Source: Alphaproteobacteria bacterium (GTDB lineage Bacteria; Pseudomonadota; Alphaproteobacteria; Acetobacterales; Acetobacteraceae). From it: a stretch of DNA of 64,000 nucleotides. Numbering within the stretch: the stretch's first letter is position 1; each line of letters opens with the position of its first letter. Of the stretch, positions 54,724 to 64,000 are shown in pieces. Location of the stretch: the NCBI GenBank assembly GCA_020850755.1, contig JADZEB010000033.1:1-64000 (forward strand), given 5' to 3'. Made by a program: the position numbers and the translations under genes. The notes beneath the pieces were generated by a model that saw only the letters and a program-made list of their open reading frames with translations, searched no databases and was not told the DNA's origin.

Positions 54724-55665
54724 TTGGCACGCTTCCTGGCCGAGCGGGCGGCAACGCTCGCCCTTGTACTGTTCGGCGCCAGCATCCTGATCTTCCTGGT
54801 CGTCCGCGCGCTGCCGGGCGATCCGGCGATCGCGATGATGACGCAGAACGCCACCCCCGAGATGATCGAGGAGATGCGCCGCGCGCTCGGCCTGCATCTG
54901 CCGCTGCACGCACAGTATCTGCACTGGGCCGGCAGCGCGCTCGCGGGCGATCTTGGCCAGTCCTTCACCTACAGCATGCCGGTCCGCGCGATCATCGCCG
55001 ACCGCTTCCCGGTGACCCTGCACCTGTCGCTGGTCGCGCTGGCGATCGCTCTCCTGATCGCGGTGCCGGCGGGCGTGGTGGCCGCGCGCCACAAGGGCGG
55101 CATGATCGACCATCTCTGCCGCGTGCTGGCGATGATCGGCATCTCCATGCCGGTATTCTGGCAGGGCCTGCTGATGATCATGCTGTTCGCAGTGACGCTC
55201 GGCTGGCTGCCGCCGGGCGGCTACCAGCCGCTCTCGGCGGGGCTTGGCGTCTCGCTCGCGCATGTCATCCTGCCGGCGCTGGCACTCGGCACCGCCTATG
55301 CCGCCACCATCACGCGCATGCTGCGCTCCTCGATGCTCGACGTGCTCGGCAAGGAGTATATCGCGGTTGCCCGCGCCCATGGCGTGCCGGAGGGCACCAT
55401 CGTCTGGCACGACGCGCTGCGCAATGCGCTGATCCCCACCCTTACCGCGGCCGGCTTCTCCTTCGGCTACCTGCTCGCCGGCGCCGTGCTCACCGAGGTG
55501 ATATTCAACCTGCCCGGCATGGGCCGCCTCCTCTATGAAAGCATCCTCGCGCGCGACTACCCGCTGGTGCAGGGCCTGGTGCTGCTCAATGTCGTCGTCT
55601 TCGTGCTGATCAATTTCAGCATGGACGCGCTCTATGCCTTCCTCGATCCGCGGATCAGGCGATGA
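54724..55665 (+). CDS. Peptide-type ABC transporter permease (DppB-like)
   Basis: A 313-residue membrane protein with about six spans. The N-terminus is FLAERAATLALVLFGASILIFLVVRALPGDPA; the EAA loop is EYIAVARAHGVPEGTIVWHDALRNALIPTLTAAGFSFG. No ATG fits; TTG at 54724 (TTG GCA CGC TTC) is the start. The stop overlaps the start of the next permease by 4 bp. Confidence 0.93.
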   Translation: MARFLAERAATLALVLFGASILIFLVVRALPGDPAIAMMTQNATPEMIEEMRRALGLHLPLHAQYLHWAGSALAGDLGQSFTYSMPVRAIIADRFPVTLHLSLVALAIALLIAVPAGVVAARHKGGMIDHLCRVLAMIGISMPVFWQGLLMIMLFAVTLGWLPPGGYQPLSAGLGVSLAHVILPALALGTAYAATITRMLRSSMLDVLGKEYIAVARAHGVPEGTIVWHDALRNALIPTLTAAGFSFGYLLAGAVLTEVIFNLPGMGRLLYESILARDYPLVQGLVLLNVVVFVLINFSMDALYAFLDPRIRR

Positions 55666-56606
55666 GCGCGCCCGCCGTGCCGGCCGCTGCTGCCACCGCC
55701 GCCGCCACGCCGGCGCGGCGGCGCGGCGCACGCGTGCTCGCGGTGATGCGGCGCGATCCGCTCGCCCTGCTCGCCTTCCTGTTCCTGCTGCTGCTCGTGG
55801 TGGTGGCGATGTTCCCGGGCGAGATCGCCGCCTTCCTGCCGAACCGGCCGAGCCGGCTGCGCCTGCGCCCGCCCGATGCCACCTACTGGTTCGGCACCGA
55901 CCAGTTCGGCCGCGACATCTTCTCGCGCTGCGTGCACGCGACGCGCGTCTCGCTCACGGTCGGGCTTGTGACGGTCGGTCTCGCGCTCGCGATCGGCGTG
56001 CCGCTCGGCGCGCTGGCGGGTTTCGGCAGCCCGAGCATCCTCGATTCCGTCATCATGCGCATGATGGACGTGCTGATGGCCTTCCCGCCGATCGTGCTGG
56101 CGATCGCGGTGGTGGCTGCGCTCGGTACCCAGGACATGGAACTCGGCCCGATCGTCATCCCGCACATCATGAAGGTGATGATGGTGATCGGCTTCCTGAA
56201 TGCGCCCAAGGTTGCGCGTATCGTTCGCGCCGCCGTGCTGGTGGAACGCAACGAGCAGTATGTCATGGCCGAGCGCGCGCTGGGCGCCTCCGATGCGCGC
56301 ATCCTGTTCCGCGACGTGCTGCGCAACTGCGCCTCGCCGGTGGCGGTCTATGCCACGCTCCTGGTGGCGACATCCATCCTCACCGAGGCCTCGCTCTCTT
56401 TCCTCGGCCTCGGCATCCAACCGCCGGAGCCCTCCTGGGGGGGCATGCTGGCCGACAGCCGCACCTATGTCATGTCCGGCCAGTGGTGGCTCACGGTCTT
56501 TCCAGGCCTGTTGATCTTTCTGACCGTCGTTGCCTTCAACCTGGCCGGCGACCTTTTGCGCGACGTGCTCGACCCTGCCCAGATCACGAGACGCGCCGAT
56601 GCCTGA
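55662..56606 (+). CDS. Peptide-type ABC transporter permease (DppC-like)
   Basis: A 314-residue membrane protein. The usual N-terminal DppC segment is RDPLALLAFLFLLLLVVVAMFPG followed by FGTDQFGRDIFSRCVHATRVSL. The EAA loop is EQYVMAERALGASDARILFRDVLRNCASPVAVYAT. It contains GLGIQPPEPSWGGMLAD near the C-terminus. Translationally coupled to the preceding permease; its stop overlaps the start of the next ATPase by 8 bp. Confidence 0.94.
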   Translation: MSAPAVPAAAATAAATPARRRGARVLAVMRRDPLALLAFLFLLLLVVVAMFPGEIAAFLPNRPSRLRLRPPDATYWFGTDQFGRDIFSRCVHATRVSLTVGLVTVGLALAIGVPLGALAGFGSPSILDSVIMRMMDVLMAFPPIVLAIAVVAALGTQDMELGPIVIPHIMKVMMVIGFLNAPKVARIVRAAVLVERNEQYVMAERALGASDARILFRDVLRNCASPVAVYATLLVATSILTEASLSFLGLGIQPPEPSWGGMLADSRTYVMSGQWWLTVFPGLLIFLTVVAFNLAGDLLRDVLDPAQITRRADA

Positions 56607-57570
56607 CGCGGCGCCGCTCTTCCAGGTGCGCGGGCTTGTCACCCGTTTCCGCACCGAGGCGGGCGAGATCTTCCCCTCGCGCGATGTGTCGTTCCAGATC
56701 CATGCTGGCGAGGTGCTGGGGCTGGTGGGCGAGTCGGGCTCGGGCAAGTCGGTCACCGCGCGCTCCGCGATCCGCCTGCAGCAGCCGGAAAGCGCCACGC
56801 TTGCGGGCGAGTTGCTCTATCGCGGCCAGGACCTGCGCGGCCTGGACGGCGAAAGCCTGCGCCGCCTGCGCGCGCAGGAGATCGCGATGGTGGTGCAGGA
56901 TCCGGCCGCCGCGCTCAATCCGGTGCTGACCATCGGCGCGCAGCTTACCCGCATCCACCGGCTGCATGGCGGCAGCGCCGCCGAGGCCGAGCGCGTGGCG
57001 CTGGACCTGTTGCAGCGCATGCGCATCGCCGAGCCGGAAAGCCGGCTTGCCGCCTATCCGCACCAGCTTTCCGGCGGCATGCGCCAGCGCGTGCTGATCG
57101 CGCTCGCCCTGATGTGCCGGCCGAAGTTGCTGATCGCCGACGAGCCCACCACTGCGCTCGACGTGACGGTGGAGGCGGAGATCCTCGCGCTGCTGGACGA
57201 ACTGCGCCGCGAGATGGGCATGGCGATGCTGGTCATCTCGCACAACCTCTCCGTCATCGGGCGCATGTGCGACCGGGTCGCGGTGATGTATGCCGGGCGC
57301 ATCGTCGAGGAGGGGCCGACGCGCGAGCTTCTGGCCGCGCCGCGCCATCCCTACACGCGCGCCCTGCTCGCTTCGGTGCCGCGCGGCTCGAAGGAGGATG
57401 GCCCGCTGCCCGCCATTCCCGGCGAGCCGCCCGACCTTGCCCGCCTGCCGCCCGGCTGCCCGTTCCAGGCGCGCTGCCCCGAGGTAGGTCCCGCCTGCAC
57501 CGCGACCCAGGCGCTCAGACCGATCGCGCCCGGCCGCGCAGCCGCCTGCTGGCGCGCCGAGGCGGCATGA
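56599..57570 (+). CDS. Peptide-type ABC transporter ATP-binding protein (DppD-like)
   Basis: A 323-residue ATPase: Walker [10 protein letters not shown], signature [15 protein letters not shown], Walker [17 protein letters not shown], switch His in [13 protein letters not shown]. The C-terminal oligopeptide-transporter extension has [17 protein letters not shown], which in relatives binds a [4Fe-4S] cluster. The start at 56599 lies inside the end of the preceding permease gene, and its stop overlaps the next gene by 4 bp. Confidence 0.94.
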   Translation: MPDAAPLFQVRGLVTRFRTEAGEIFPSRDVSFQIHAGEVLGLVGESGSGKSVTARSAIRLQQPESATLAGELLYRGQDLRGLDGESLRRLRAQEIAMVVQDPAAALNPVLTIGAQLTRIHRLHGGSAAEAERVALDLLQRMRIAEPESRLAAYPHQLSGGMRQRVLIALALMCRPKLLIADEPTTALDVTVEAEILALLDELRREMGMAMLVISHNLSVIGRMCDRVAVMYAGRIVEEGPTRELLAAPRHPYTRALLASVPRGSKEDGPLPAIPGEPPDLARLPPGCPFQARCPEVGPACTATQALRPIAPGRAAACWRAEAA

Positions 57571-58541
57571 GCGCGCCCGCCCCCCTGCTCGAACTTGCCG
57601 GCGTGTCGAAGCACTATCCGGTGCGCCCCTCCGTGCTCGGCCGCCTCCTGCCCAACCAGCCGATGGTCCGCGCGGTGGAGGATGTCAGCCTCGCCATCGC
57701 CCCGCGCGAGACGCTCGGCCTCGTCGGCGAGAGCGGCTCGGGCAAATCCACGCTCGGGCGCGTGGCGCTGCTGCTCGAACCCCCGACCGCAGGCACCGTC
57801 CGCTTCGAGGGCGCCGATCCGGGCGGCGATCTGCGCCGGATGCGACGGCGCGCGCAGATGGTGTTCCAGGACCCGCAATCCTCGCTCAACCGCTCGCTCA
57901 CGGTGGAGGCCATCCTGTCGAGCCCGCTGGCCGTGCATGGCTTCGGCCGCGACCGAGCCGAGCGGCGCGCGCGCATCGCCGCATTGCTGGAGATGGTGGG
58001 ACTTCGCCCCGAGATGATGCGCCGCTTCCCGCACGAGCTTTCCGGCGGGCAGCGCCAGCGCGTCGGCATCGCCCGCGCGCTCGCGATCGAGCCGGCGCTG
58101 ATCGTGCTCGACGAGCCCACCAGCGCGCTCGACGTCTCGATCCAGGCGCAGGTCGTGAACCTGCTGGTCGAGCTGCAGCAGCGCCTCTCGCTCACCTACC
58201 TGTTCATCAGCCATGATCTGCGCCTGGTGCGCTGGCTCTGCGATCGCGTGGCGGTGATGTATCTCGGGCGCATCGTCGAGATCGGGCCTGCCGCCGTGCT
58301 GTGGAACGCGCCGCGTCACCCCTACACCCACGCCCTGCTTTCGGCGGTGACGGCCGACACCCTCGCCCCACCCGAGGCCGCAGGCGAGGTGCCGAGCCCG
58401 ATCCGCCCGCCGCCCGGCTGCGCCTTCCATCCGCGCTGCCCGATGGCCGGGCCGCGCTGCCGTGCCGAGTTGCCGCGCCCGCACGCCAGCGCTGATGGCG
58501 TGACCGTCGCATGCCACCTGCATGATGGCGGGGTCGCGTAG
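57567..58541 (+). CDS. Peptide-type ABC transporter ATP-binding protein (DppF-like)
   Basis: A 324-residue ATPase: Walker [10 protein letters not shown], signature LSGGQRQRVGIARAL, Walker B LIVLDEPTSALDVSI, switch His in FISHDLRLV. The C-terminal extension PPGCAFHPRCPMAGPRC is present. It forms the ATPase heterodimer with the preceding gene product. It ends the operon; about 700 bp of unassigned sequence follow. Confidence 0.94.
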   Translation: MSAPAPLLELAGVSKHYPVRPSVLGRLLPNQPMVRAVEDVSLAIAPRETLGLVGESGSGKSTLGRVALLLEPPTAGTVRFEGADPGGDLRRMRRRAQMVFQDPQSSLNRSLTVEAILSSPLAVHGFGRDRAERRARIAALLEMVGLRPEMMRRFPHELSGGQRQRVGIARALAIEPALIVLDEPTSALDVSIQAQVVNLLVELQQRLSLTYLFISHDLRLVRWLCDRVAVMYLGRIVEIGPAAVLWNAPRHPYTHALLSAVTADTLAPPEAAGEVPSPIRPPPGCAFHPRCPMAGPRCRAELPRPHASADGVTVACHLHDGGVA

Positions 58542-59239
58542 GGACGTGGCCTTGCGCCGTCAGGCTGGTCCGTGGATTGTTCTCGCCCAGTGCCGGAGGG
58601 TGGGCTCGCGCGGCGCCCGGCGGCACACCAACGCGTTGGTCATCGGCAGGCCGGCCAGCGGATGGCCGCTTCTGCAGTGCCGGCGGCGTTCGGCCCACCC
58701 AACCGGTTCCGTCTCGTGACCTTCGTGGAATTCCGTTCGTCACCGCGCGCGCCCTGATAGGGCCTGGTCACGCGGGTAACGGCAATGCAGCGGCGATACC
58801 GTCATCGGGACCATCGGAAGTCACGGCGTAACGGCTCACGCGGGCCGGGTCTTCCGGCTGTCCGTCCCGGTCAGCCCATCGAGCCGCAAGGCAAGCAGGC
58901 GCTTGCGCAGGAACTGCCGCTCCACCGGCGAGCGCGGCCCAGCGGTTGTGTCCGACCCCCGGAGACCGCACCTTCGGGCTCGTCCCTCTGCTGTTTGCGG
59001 GTGACAGACTATCGCAGTCCTCGGGCCGAAACATGCTGCTCGCTTGCGACTTTCGGGCTTCCCTGCATGGCATCGATGACGGACGAAGCGGCCATCTGGC
59101 CCGCTGGAAAACCCAGCATTGCTGCACGCCAAGGAACGTCGCAGGACAGCATGTAGCCGGAAGCTCCCTCTGCCGCGGCGAGGGTCCGGCTGGCTTGGCG
59201 AGGCCTCGCTCAAGGTGACGGTCGGCGCCGCGCGACGGC
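58542..59239. other. Unassigned segment between two convergent operons
   Basis: About 700 bp without a supported gene, between the convergent ends of the peptide-type ABC operon and the DUF4387 gene. Its GC content is somewhat lower than that of the neighbouring genes (for example 58950-59180). Short frames exist on both strands, but none combines a family motif with a ribosome-binding site. It could be the remains of a gene that was lost; no terminator hairpin was evident to me. Confidence 0.5.
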
Positions 59240-59548
59240 CTAGGGAATGTCGAGATCGAGCAGCGGTGCGTGCTGCTGGCAGCCGAAGATGTCGGTGTCG
59301 TCGAACGCGCCGGAGGAATGCCGCCGCGGCACCGCGATCTTGATCGCATGCGCCGGCGGGTAGTAGACGACGCGTATCTTCTCCTCCGGGAAGCGCAGCA
59401 CGGGCGCGAGCGCGGCGGCCGTGAACAGCCCCGAATTGCGGGCGCGCTGGTAGGCGGCCTCGTTGCGGAACAGCACGTCGAAAGTGATGCTGAACGGCCC
59501 CGCATTCTTGCTGCGCAGCACGCGCACGAGATCCTGAAGCCTAGCCAT
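59240..59548 (-). CDS. DUF4387-family protein
   Basis: A 102-residue soluble protein beginning MARLQDLVRVLRSKNAGPFSITFDVLF, with RVVYYPPAHAIKIAVPRR, AFDDTDIFGCQQHAPLLDLDIP at the end. This is the DUF4387 pattern, which is regularly found beside or fused to AtuA-type (DUF1446) proteins. Its start overlaps the stop of the AtuA-family gene by 8 bp, so the two are likely made together and act as one enzyme. The function is unknown. Confidence 0.85.
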   Translation of the reverse strand: MARLQDLVRVLRSKNAGPFSITFDVLFRNEAAYQRARNSGLFTAAALAPVLRFPEEKIRVVYYPPAHAIKIAVPRRHSSGAFDDTDIFGCQQHAPLLDLDIP

Positions 59549-60931
59549 GGCGCGCGCCCTCCCGGATCTCGACCAGTTCCATCGGGAACAATTCCAGCGG
59601 ATCATCGACCTCGACCAGGTGATAGACGCTGAACTCGTAGACCTCGCCGCCGGACACGTCGCTCGGCACGAAGGGCACGGCGAGGTTGCCGCCCGTGGCC
59701 AGGATGCCCGGGTAGAAATAGTGCAGCAGGTTGTAGCGCGCGACCGAGCAGACCGCCTGCGCGATCTCGGGCGTTCGTGCCACCACGTCGGTGACCACCA
59801 TCACCTCGTTGCTGTGGCCGGGCGCGGGCTCGCCCTCGCCCATCGCGCCGTTCCAGCCATAGGGACGGAACTTGAGGCGGTAGTCGGCCGGGTCGAAATC
59901 GCCACGGAGCAGGTCGGCCACCATCGCCTCGACCGCACCGAGTATCTCCGGCGTCTGGCGCACCGCGATCGGGCAGCGCATCGCGCCGAGGGAGAAGTAG
60001 CGATAGCCGATCTTCTCCACCCCCTCGATCTTGATCGTGTAGGTGGGGTTCGGTTCCCACACCGAGCCGCTGACGCTGGCGCGGCGATCATCCAGCGTCT
60101 TGTAGACCGCCTTGTTCATGTCCAGCCGCCCGCCCGGCTCCACCACCTCGTAGGGGTTTGGCTGCTCGTAGAGGCTGTGCGCCGCGACCGAGGTCGCCGT
60201 GCAGCGCCGCATCGGGTTCATGGATTCGAGCACGAAATGGTCGTTGCGCAGATAGCCCATGATGGCGTCGCGCCCGCCCGGCTCGGCCGAGAGCGAGGAG
60301 CATTCGATGATCTTGCCGAGATGCATCGCCAGCCCCTTGTCGGCGCCGCGGAACACCGGGTAGGCGGCGAACACGGCCGCATCGCAGGCGCGCCCGGCGA
60401 TGATCACATCGGCCCCGGCCGCGAGCGCGGCGATGAAGGGCTCCATGCCCATCTGCCCCACCATCCGGGTCGCGCGCCGCACCGTTGCCTCCGTCAGCTC
60501 CGGCACCGGCCCGCAGGGCGTGACCTTGCCGGCGCGCAGCTTCCGCAGCACATACTCCGCCCCCACCTCGGCATGGATGATCGCGAGCTTGAAGCTGAGC
60601 CGGTGCTGGCGCGCGATGTCGTAGAGGATGCGCAGCGTCAGTTGCAGATGGGGCTCCCCGCCCGCCGAGCCGGCCGAGCCGAGCAGCAGCGGCACGTTCA
60701 GCCTGCGCCCGGCGAGCAGGAACATCTCGAGATCGCGGCGGATCACCGCCTCGTGCCCGTCGGGCAGGCCGGCGCCGAGATAGTATGGCCCGATATCGGT
60801 CGAGCCCATGTCGGCGCCGATGAAGTGCGGCTTGAGTGCGACGCCGCGCTCGAACGCCTCGCGCGGGATGCCGTGGCCAAGCTGGCCCGACCCGCACATG
60901 CACCGTAGCTCCTCGTTCACCACACCCTCCG

Positions 60932-60935
<4 letters not shown>
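59541..60935 (-). CDS. AtuA-family (DUF1446) protein
   Basis: A 464-residue protein. It contains HFIGADMGSTDIGPYYLGAG, LLLGSAGSAGGEPHL, VIIAGRACDAAVFAAYPVFRGADKGLAMHLGKIIECSSLSAEPGGRDAIMGYLRNDHFVLESMNP and GMEPFIAALAAGADV, the conserved blocks of the DUF1446 family to which the acyclic terpene utilisation protein AtuA belongs. Biochemistry is not established. The ATG at 60935 has GGAG upstream and overlaps the stop of the ABC ATPase gene by 4 bp. DUF4387 follows with an 8-bp overlap. Some members also lie beside hydroxy- or keto-acid catabolic genes. Confidence 0.88.
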
Positions 60936-62028
<1,093 letters not shown>

Positions 62029-62032
<4 letters not shown>

Positions 62033-63774
62033 GCCGCCCTCGCGCGCGCATGGCGCCGGCCGCCGAAGGCGAGCACGAGGCCGGCAACGCCCGCCATCAG
62101 CGCGGTGTTGATCACCTCGAAGGCCGCAAGCGCGCCATAGTTGCCGAGCGTCCACAGGTTCCAAAGCACGGTCGCGTTCACCGGCACCGCGGGCGAGCCC
62201 AGCAACACCGAGGAGCTGAACTCCTTCATCAGCGTGACGAAGATCAGCGCCCACGCCGCCAGCATGCCGGGGCGGATCAGCGGCGCGACAAGATCGAGGA
62301 TGCGGCGCAAGGCGCCCGCGCCGCTCATGCGGCCTGCCTCCTCCAGCGCCGGGTCGAGCTGGCGGAGCGAGGCGGTGCTGGCGCGCACGCCCACGGGCAG
62401 GAACAGCGTCACATAGGCGATCAGCAATATGTAGGGCGTGCCATAGAGGATCAGCGGCGGGCGGATATAGGCCGCCAGCAGACCGACCGCGAACACCATG
62501 CCGGGCAGGCCCACCGGCAGCATCGCCACCTGCTCGATCAGGCGCGAGACGACGTCACGCCGGCGCAGGATGATCCGGCCCAGCAGCACGGCGAGCACCA
62601 CCACCAGCGTCGCGCTCAGCGCAGCGAGGAAAAGCGAATTGCGCAGTGCCGGGATCAGGTTGGGCTCGATCTCGGGCAGGCGGGCGAAGTTGCGGCCGGT
62701 GAGGAGGTCGGGGCGGAAGCTCGCCGTCCAGCGCGAGGCGAAGGCGGCATAGAGCAGCGCGGCCAGCGGCATCACGCAGAGCACGCCGGCGATAAGCCAC
62801 GCGCCGATTCCGATCGGCCAGCGCCAGGCCCCAAGCTCTACCTGCGCCTGGCGCGAGCCGCGCGCGGTGATGGTGGTGAAGGAGCGGCCGCCAAGCGCGC
62901 GACGCTGCAGGCCGACCGCGAACACCGAGGCCCCGAGCAGGATCAAGGACAGCACGCAGGCATATTCGCGATTGGCCGGCCAGCCGGCCATGGCGCCGTA
63001 GATCGCGGTGGACAGGACATATGTGCGCGCCGGTATGCCCAGGATCGCCGGGATGCCGAAGATGCCCATGCCGAGCACGAAGGCAAGCAAGGCCCCGCCC
63101 AGGATCGCCGGCTTGATCATCGGCAGCGTGACCGTGAACAGCGTGCGCGGCGCGCTGCACCCCGACATGCGCGACGCTTCCTCGAGCGTCGGGTCGATCG
63201 AGCGCAGCGCCGCCGCCACCGACAGGAACACATAGGGCGTGAGATAGAGCCCGAGCACCCAGATCATGCCGGGCATGCTGTAGATGTCGAGCGGTCCGGT
63301 GGTGCCGGAAAGCCCGAGCAGCGGGCGCAGCCAGGCGTTCAGTATGCCGATGCGTGGCGAGGCGAGCAGCGTCCAGCACACGCCCGAGATCATCGGCGTG
63401 AGGAAGAACGGCCCCATGAACACCAGCTGATAGAGGCTCCGCCCCGGCATGTCGGTGCGCGCTATCAGCAGCGCAACGCCAGTGCCGACCAGAAGCGCCA
63501 TCGCCGTGCCGCCGCCGGCCAGCAGCAGCGTGTTGGCGAACAGACGCAGCGTGGCGGCCAGGTCCTCGCCGAACACCTTGCGATACCAGCCGAGCGTGTA
63601 GCCCGCGTCCAGGATCGAGACGCGCAGGCTTCCTTCCACGATCCAGTAGAGCGGATAGAGGATGAGGAAGCACAGGGCGGCGAGCACGAGCACCGGCACC
63701 CACTCGCCCTCGGCGAGCCAGGGGGCGGCGCCCGCGCGCGCGCGCGGTGCCTGCGTTCCTGCGCTCCGGGTCAT
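62029..63774 (-). CDS. Iron/polyamine-type ABC transporter permease, fused dimer
   Basis: A 581-residue membrane protein with about 12 spans that joins two permease units, as in FbpB-type transporters. Two EAA loops are visible: TLEEASRMSGCSAPRTLFTVTLPMIKPAI and ALEEAGRMSGAGALRRILDLVAPLIRPGM. The start is ATG at 63774; upstream the gene for the binding protein ends after 31 bp. It is translationally coupled to the ATPase gene. Confidence 0.93.
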
Positions 63775-63805
63775 GGCGGCGGGATGTCGCGGCGGGCTCG
63801 GCAGC

Positions 63806-64000
63806 CTAGAGATAGAGCTGCGTGAACTCCCGCGTCAGCTCGGCCTGCTGCTGGAGGTAGCGGTCCATCTGGTCGTGGCCGATGGTGAAGGTGCGGCGCG
63901 CGGCAAGGTCGGGCACACCGGGCGTGGCAAGCCCGGCGCGCGGTGAAATGCTGCCGGCGCCGACAACGCCCACCCTCTGCCCCTCGTCCGAGGCGACGAA
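63806..64000 (-). CDS. ABC transporter substrate-binding protein, C-terminal end (truncated by window)
   Basis: The last 64 codons of a minus-strand gene that continues beyond 64000. The sequence includes GVVGAGSISPRAGLATPGVPDLA and ends in a helix with QMDRYLQQQAELTREFTQLYL. This is the C-terminal pattern of SBP family 1/13 proteins that accompany FbpB-type permeases. It lies 31 bp before the fused permease gene in transcription order and is the probable binding protein of this system. Confidence 0.75.
   Translation of the reverse strand, partial: FVASDEGQRVGVVGAGSISPRAGLATPGVPDLAARRTFTIGHDQMDRYLQQQAELTREFTQLYL

Overview
The window is very GC-rich and densely coding. Its housekeeping content points to an alphaproteobacterium, probably of the Rhodospirillales/Acetobacterales type, although the order cannot be fixed from sequence alone. 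The indicators are an FzlA-type glutathione-transferase-like division protein, the kdsD-lptC-lptA-lptB-rpoN-hpf-ptsN run, an NDUFA9-like dehydrogenase, and a thrS-infC-rpmI-rplT-pheS-pheT block.

Positions 1-37.8 kb look like core chromosome. From left to right: a 28-bp tandem repeat; a caspase-fold protein; an exported protein of unknown function; fzlA; the glutamate synthase genes gltD and gltB with a small tautomerase gene between them; an NDUFA9-like SDR; a small hypothetical gene; tRNA-Leu(CAG); a short RNase D; the lipopolysaccharide set (KDO precursor isomerase KdsD and transport proteins LptC, LptA, LptB) followed by sigma-54, ribosome hibernation factor and EIIA-Ntr; a TPR protein; an epimerase-like SDR; an alpha/beta hydrolase with a lysine-rich N-terminal extension; two sugar transferases; the translation block thrS, infC, rpmI, rplT, pheS, pheT; lepA; beta-carbonic anhydrase; and tRNA-Ser(GGA).

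Right after tRNA-Ser there is about 1.2 kb of gene-poor, degenerate DNA with a decayed IS3-type transposase, and then a catabolic region that runs to the window end. It holds two amino-acid ABC import sets (only one has an ATPase), two DapA-family lyases (one with unusual active-site motifs), a DUF6282 protein, a 991-residue flavoprotein that joins the three subunits of opine/D-hydroxyproline-dehydrogenase-type enzymes, a dihydropyrimidinase/hydantoinase, an M20 amidohydrolase, a complete five-gene peptide-type ABC importer, and an iron/polyamine-type ABC importer translationally coupled to an AtuA-family (DUF1446) plus DUF4387 pair. No transcription factor was recognised in these 25 kb. Taken together the genes suggest import of amino-acid-like or cyclic-amide compounds, ring opening, deacylation, FAD-dependent oxidation and aldol-type cleavage. 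The real substrate is not known.

The best candidates for a second look are the infC gene, which appears to start at an AUA codon; the three-part flavoprotein and its neighbourhood; the AtuA/DUF4387/ABC operon; a 19-bp perfect palindrome upstream of gltD; a mosaic hairpin element between lepA and the carbonic anhydrase gene; and the repeated occurrence of short tandem duplications in and between genes.
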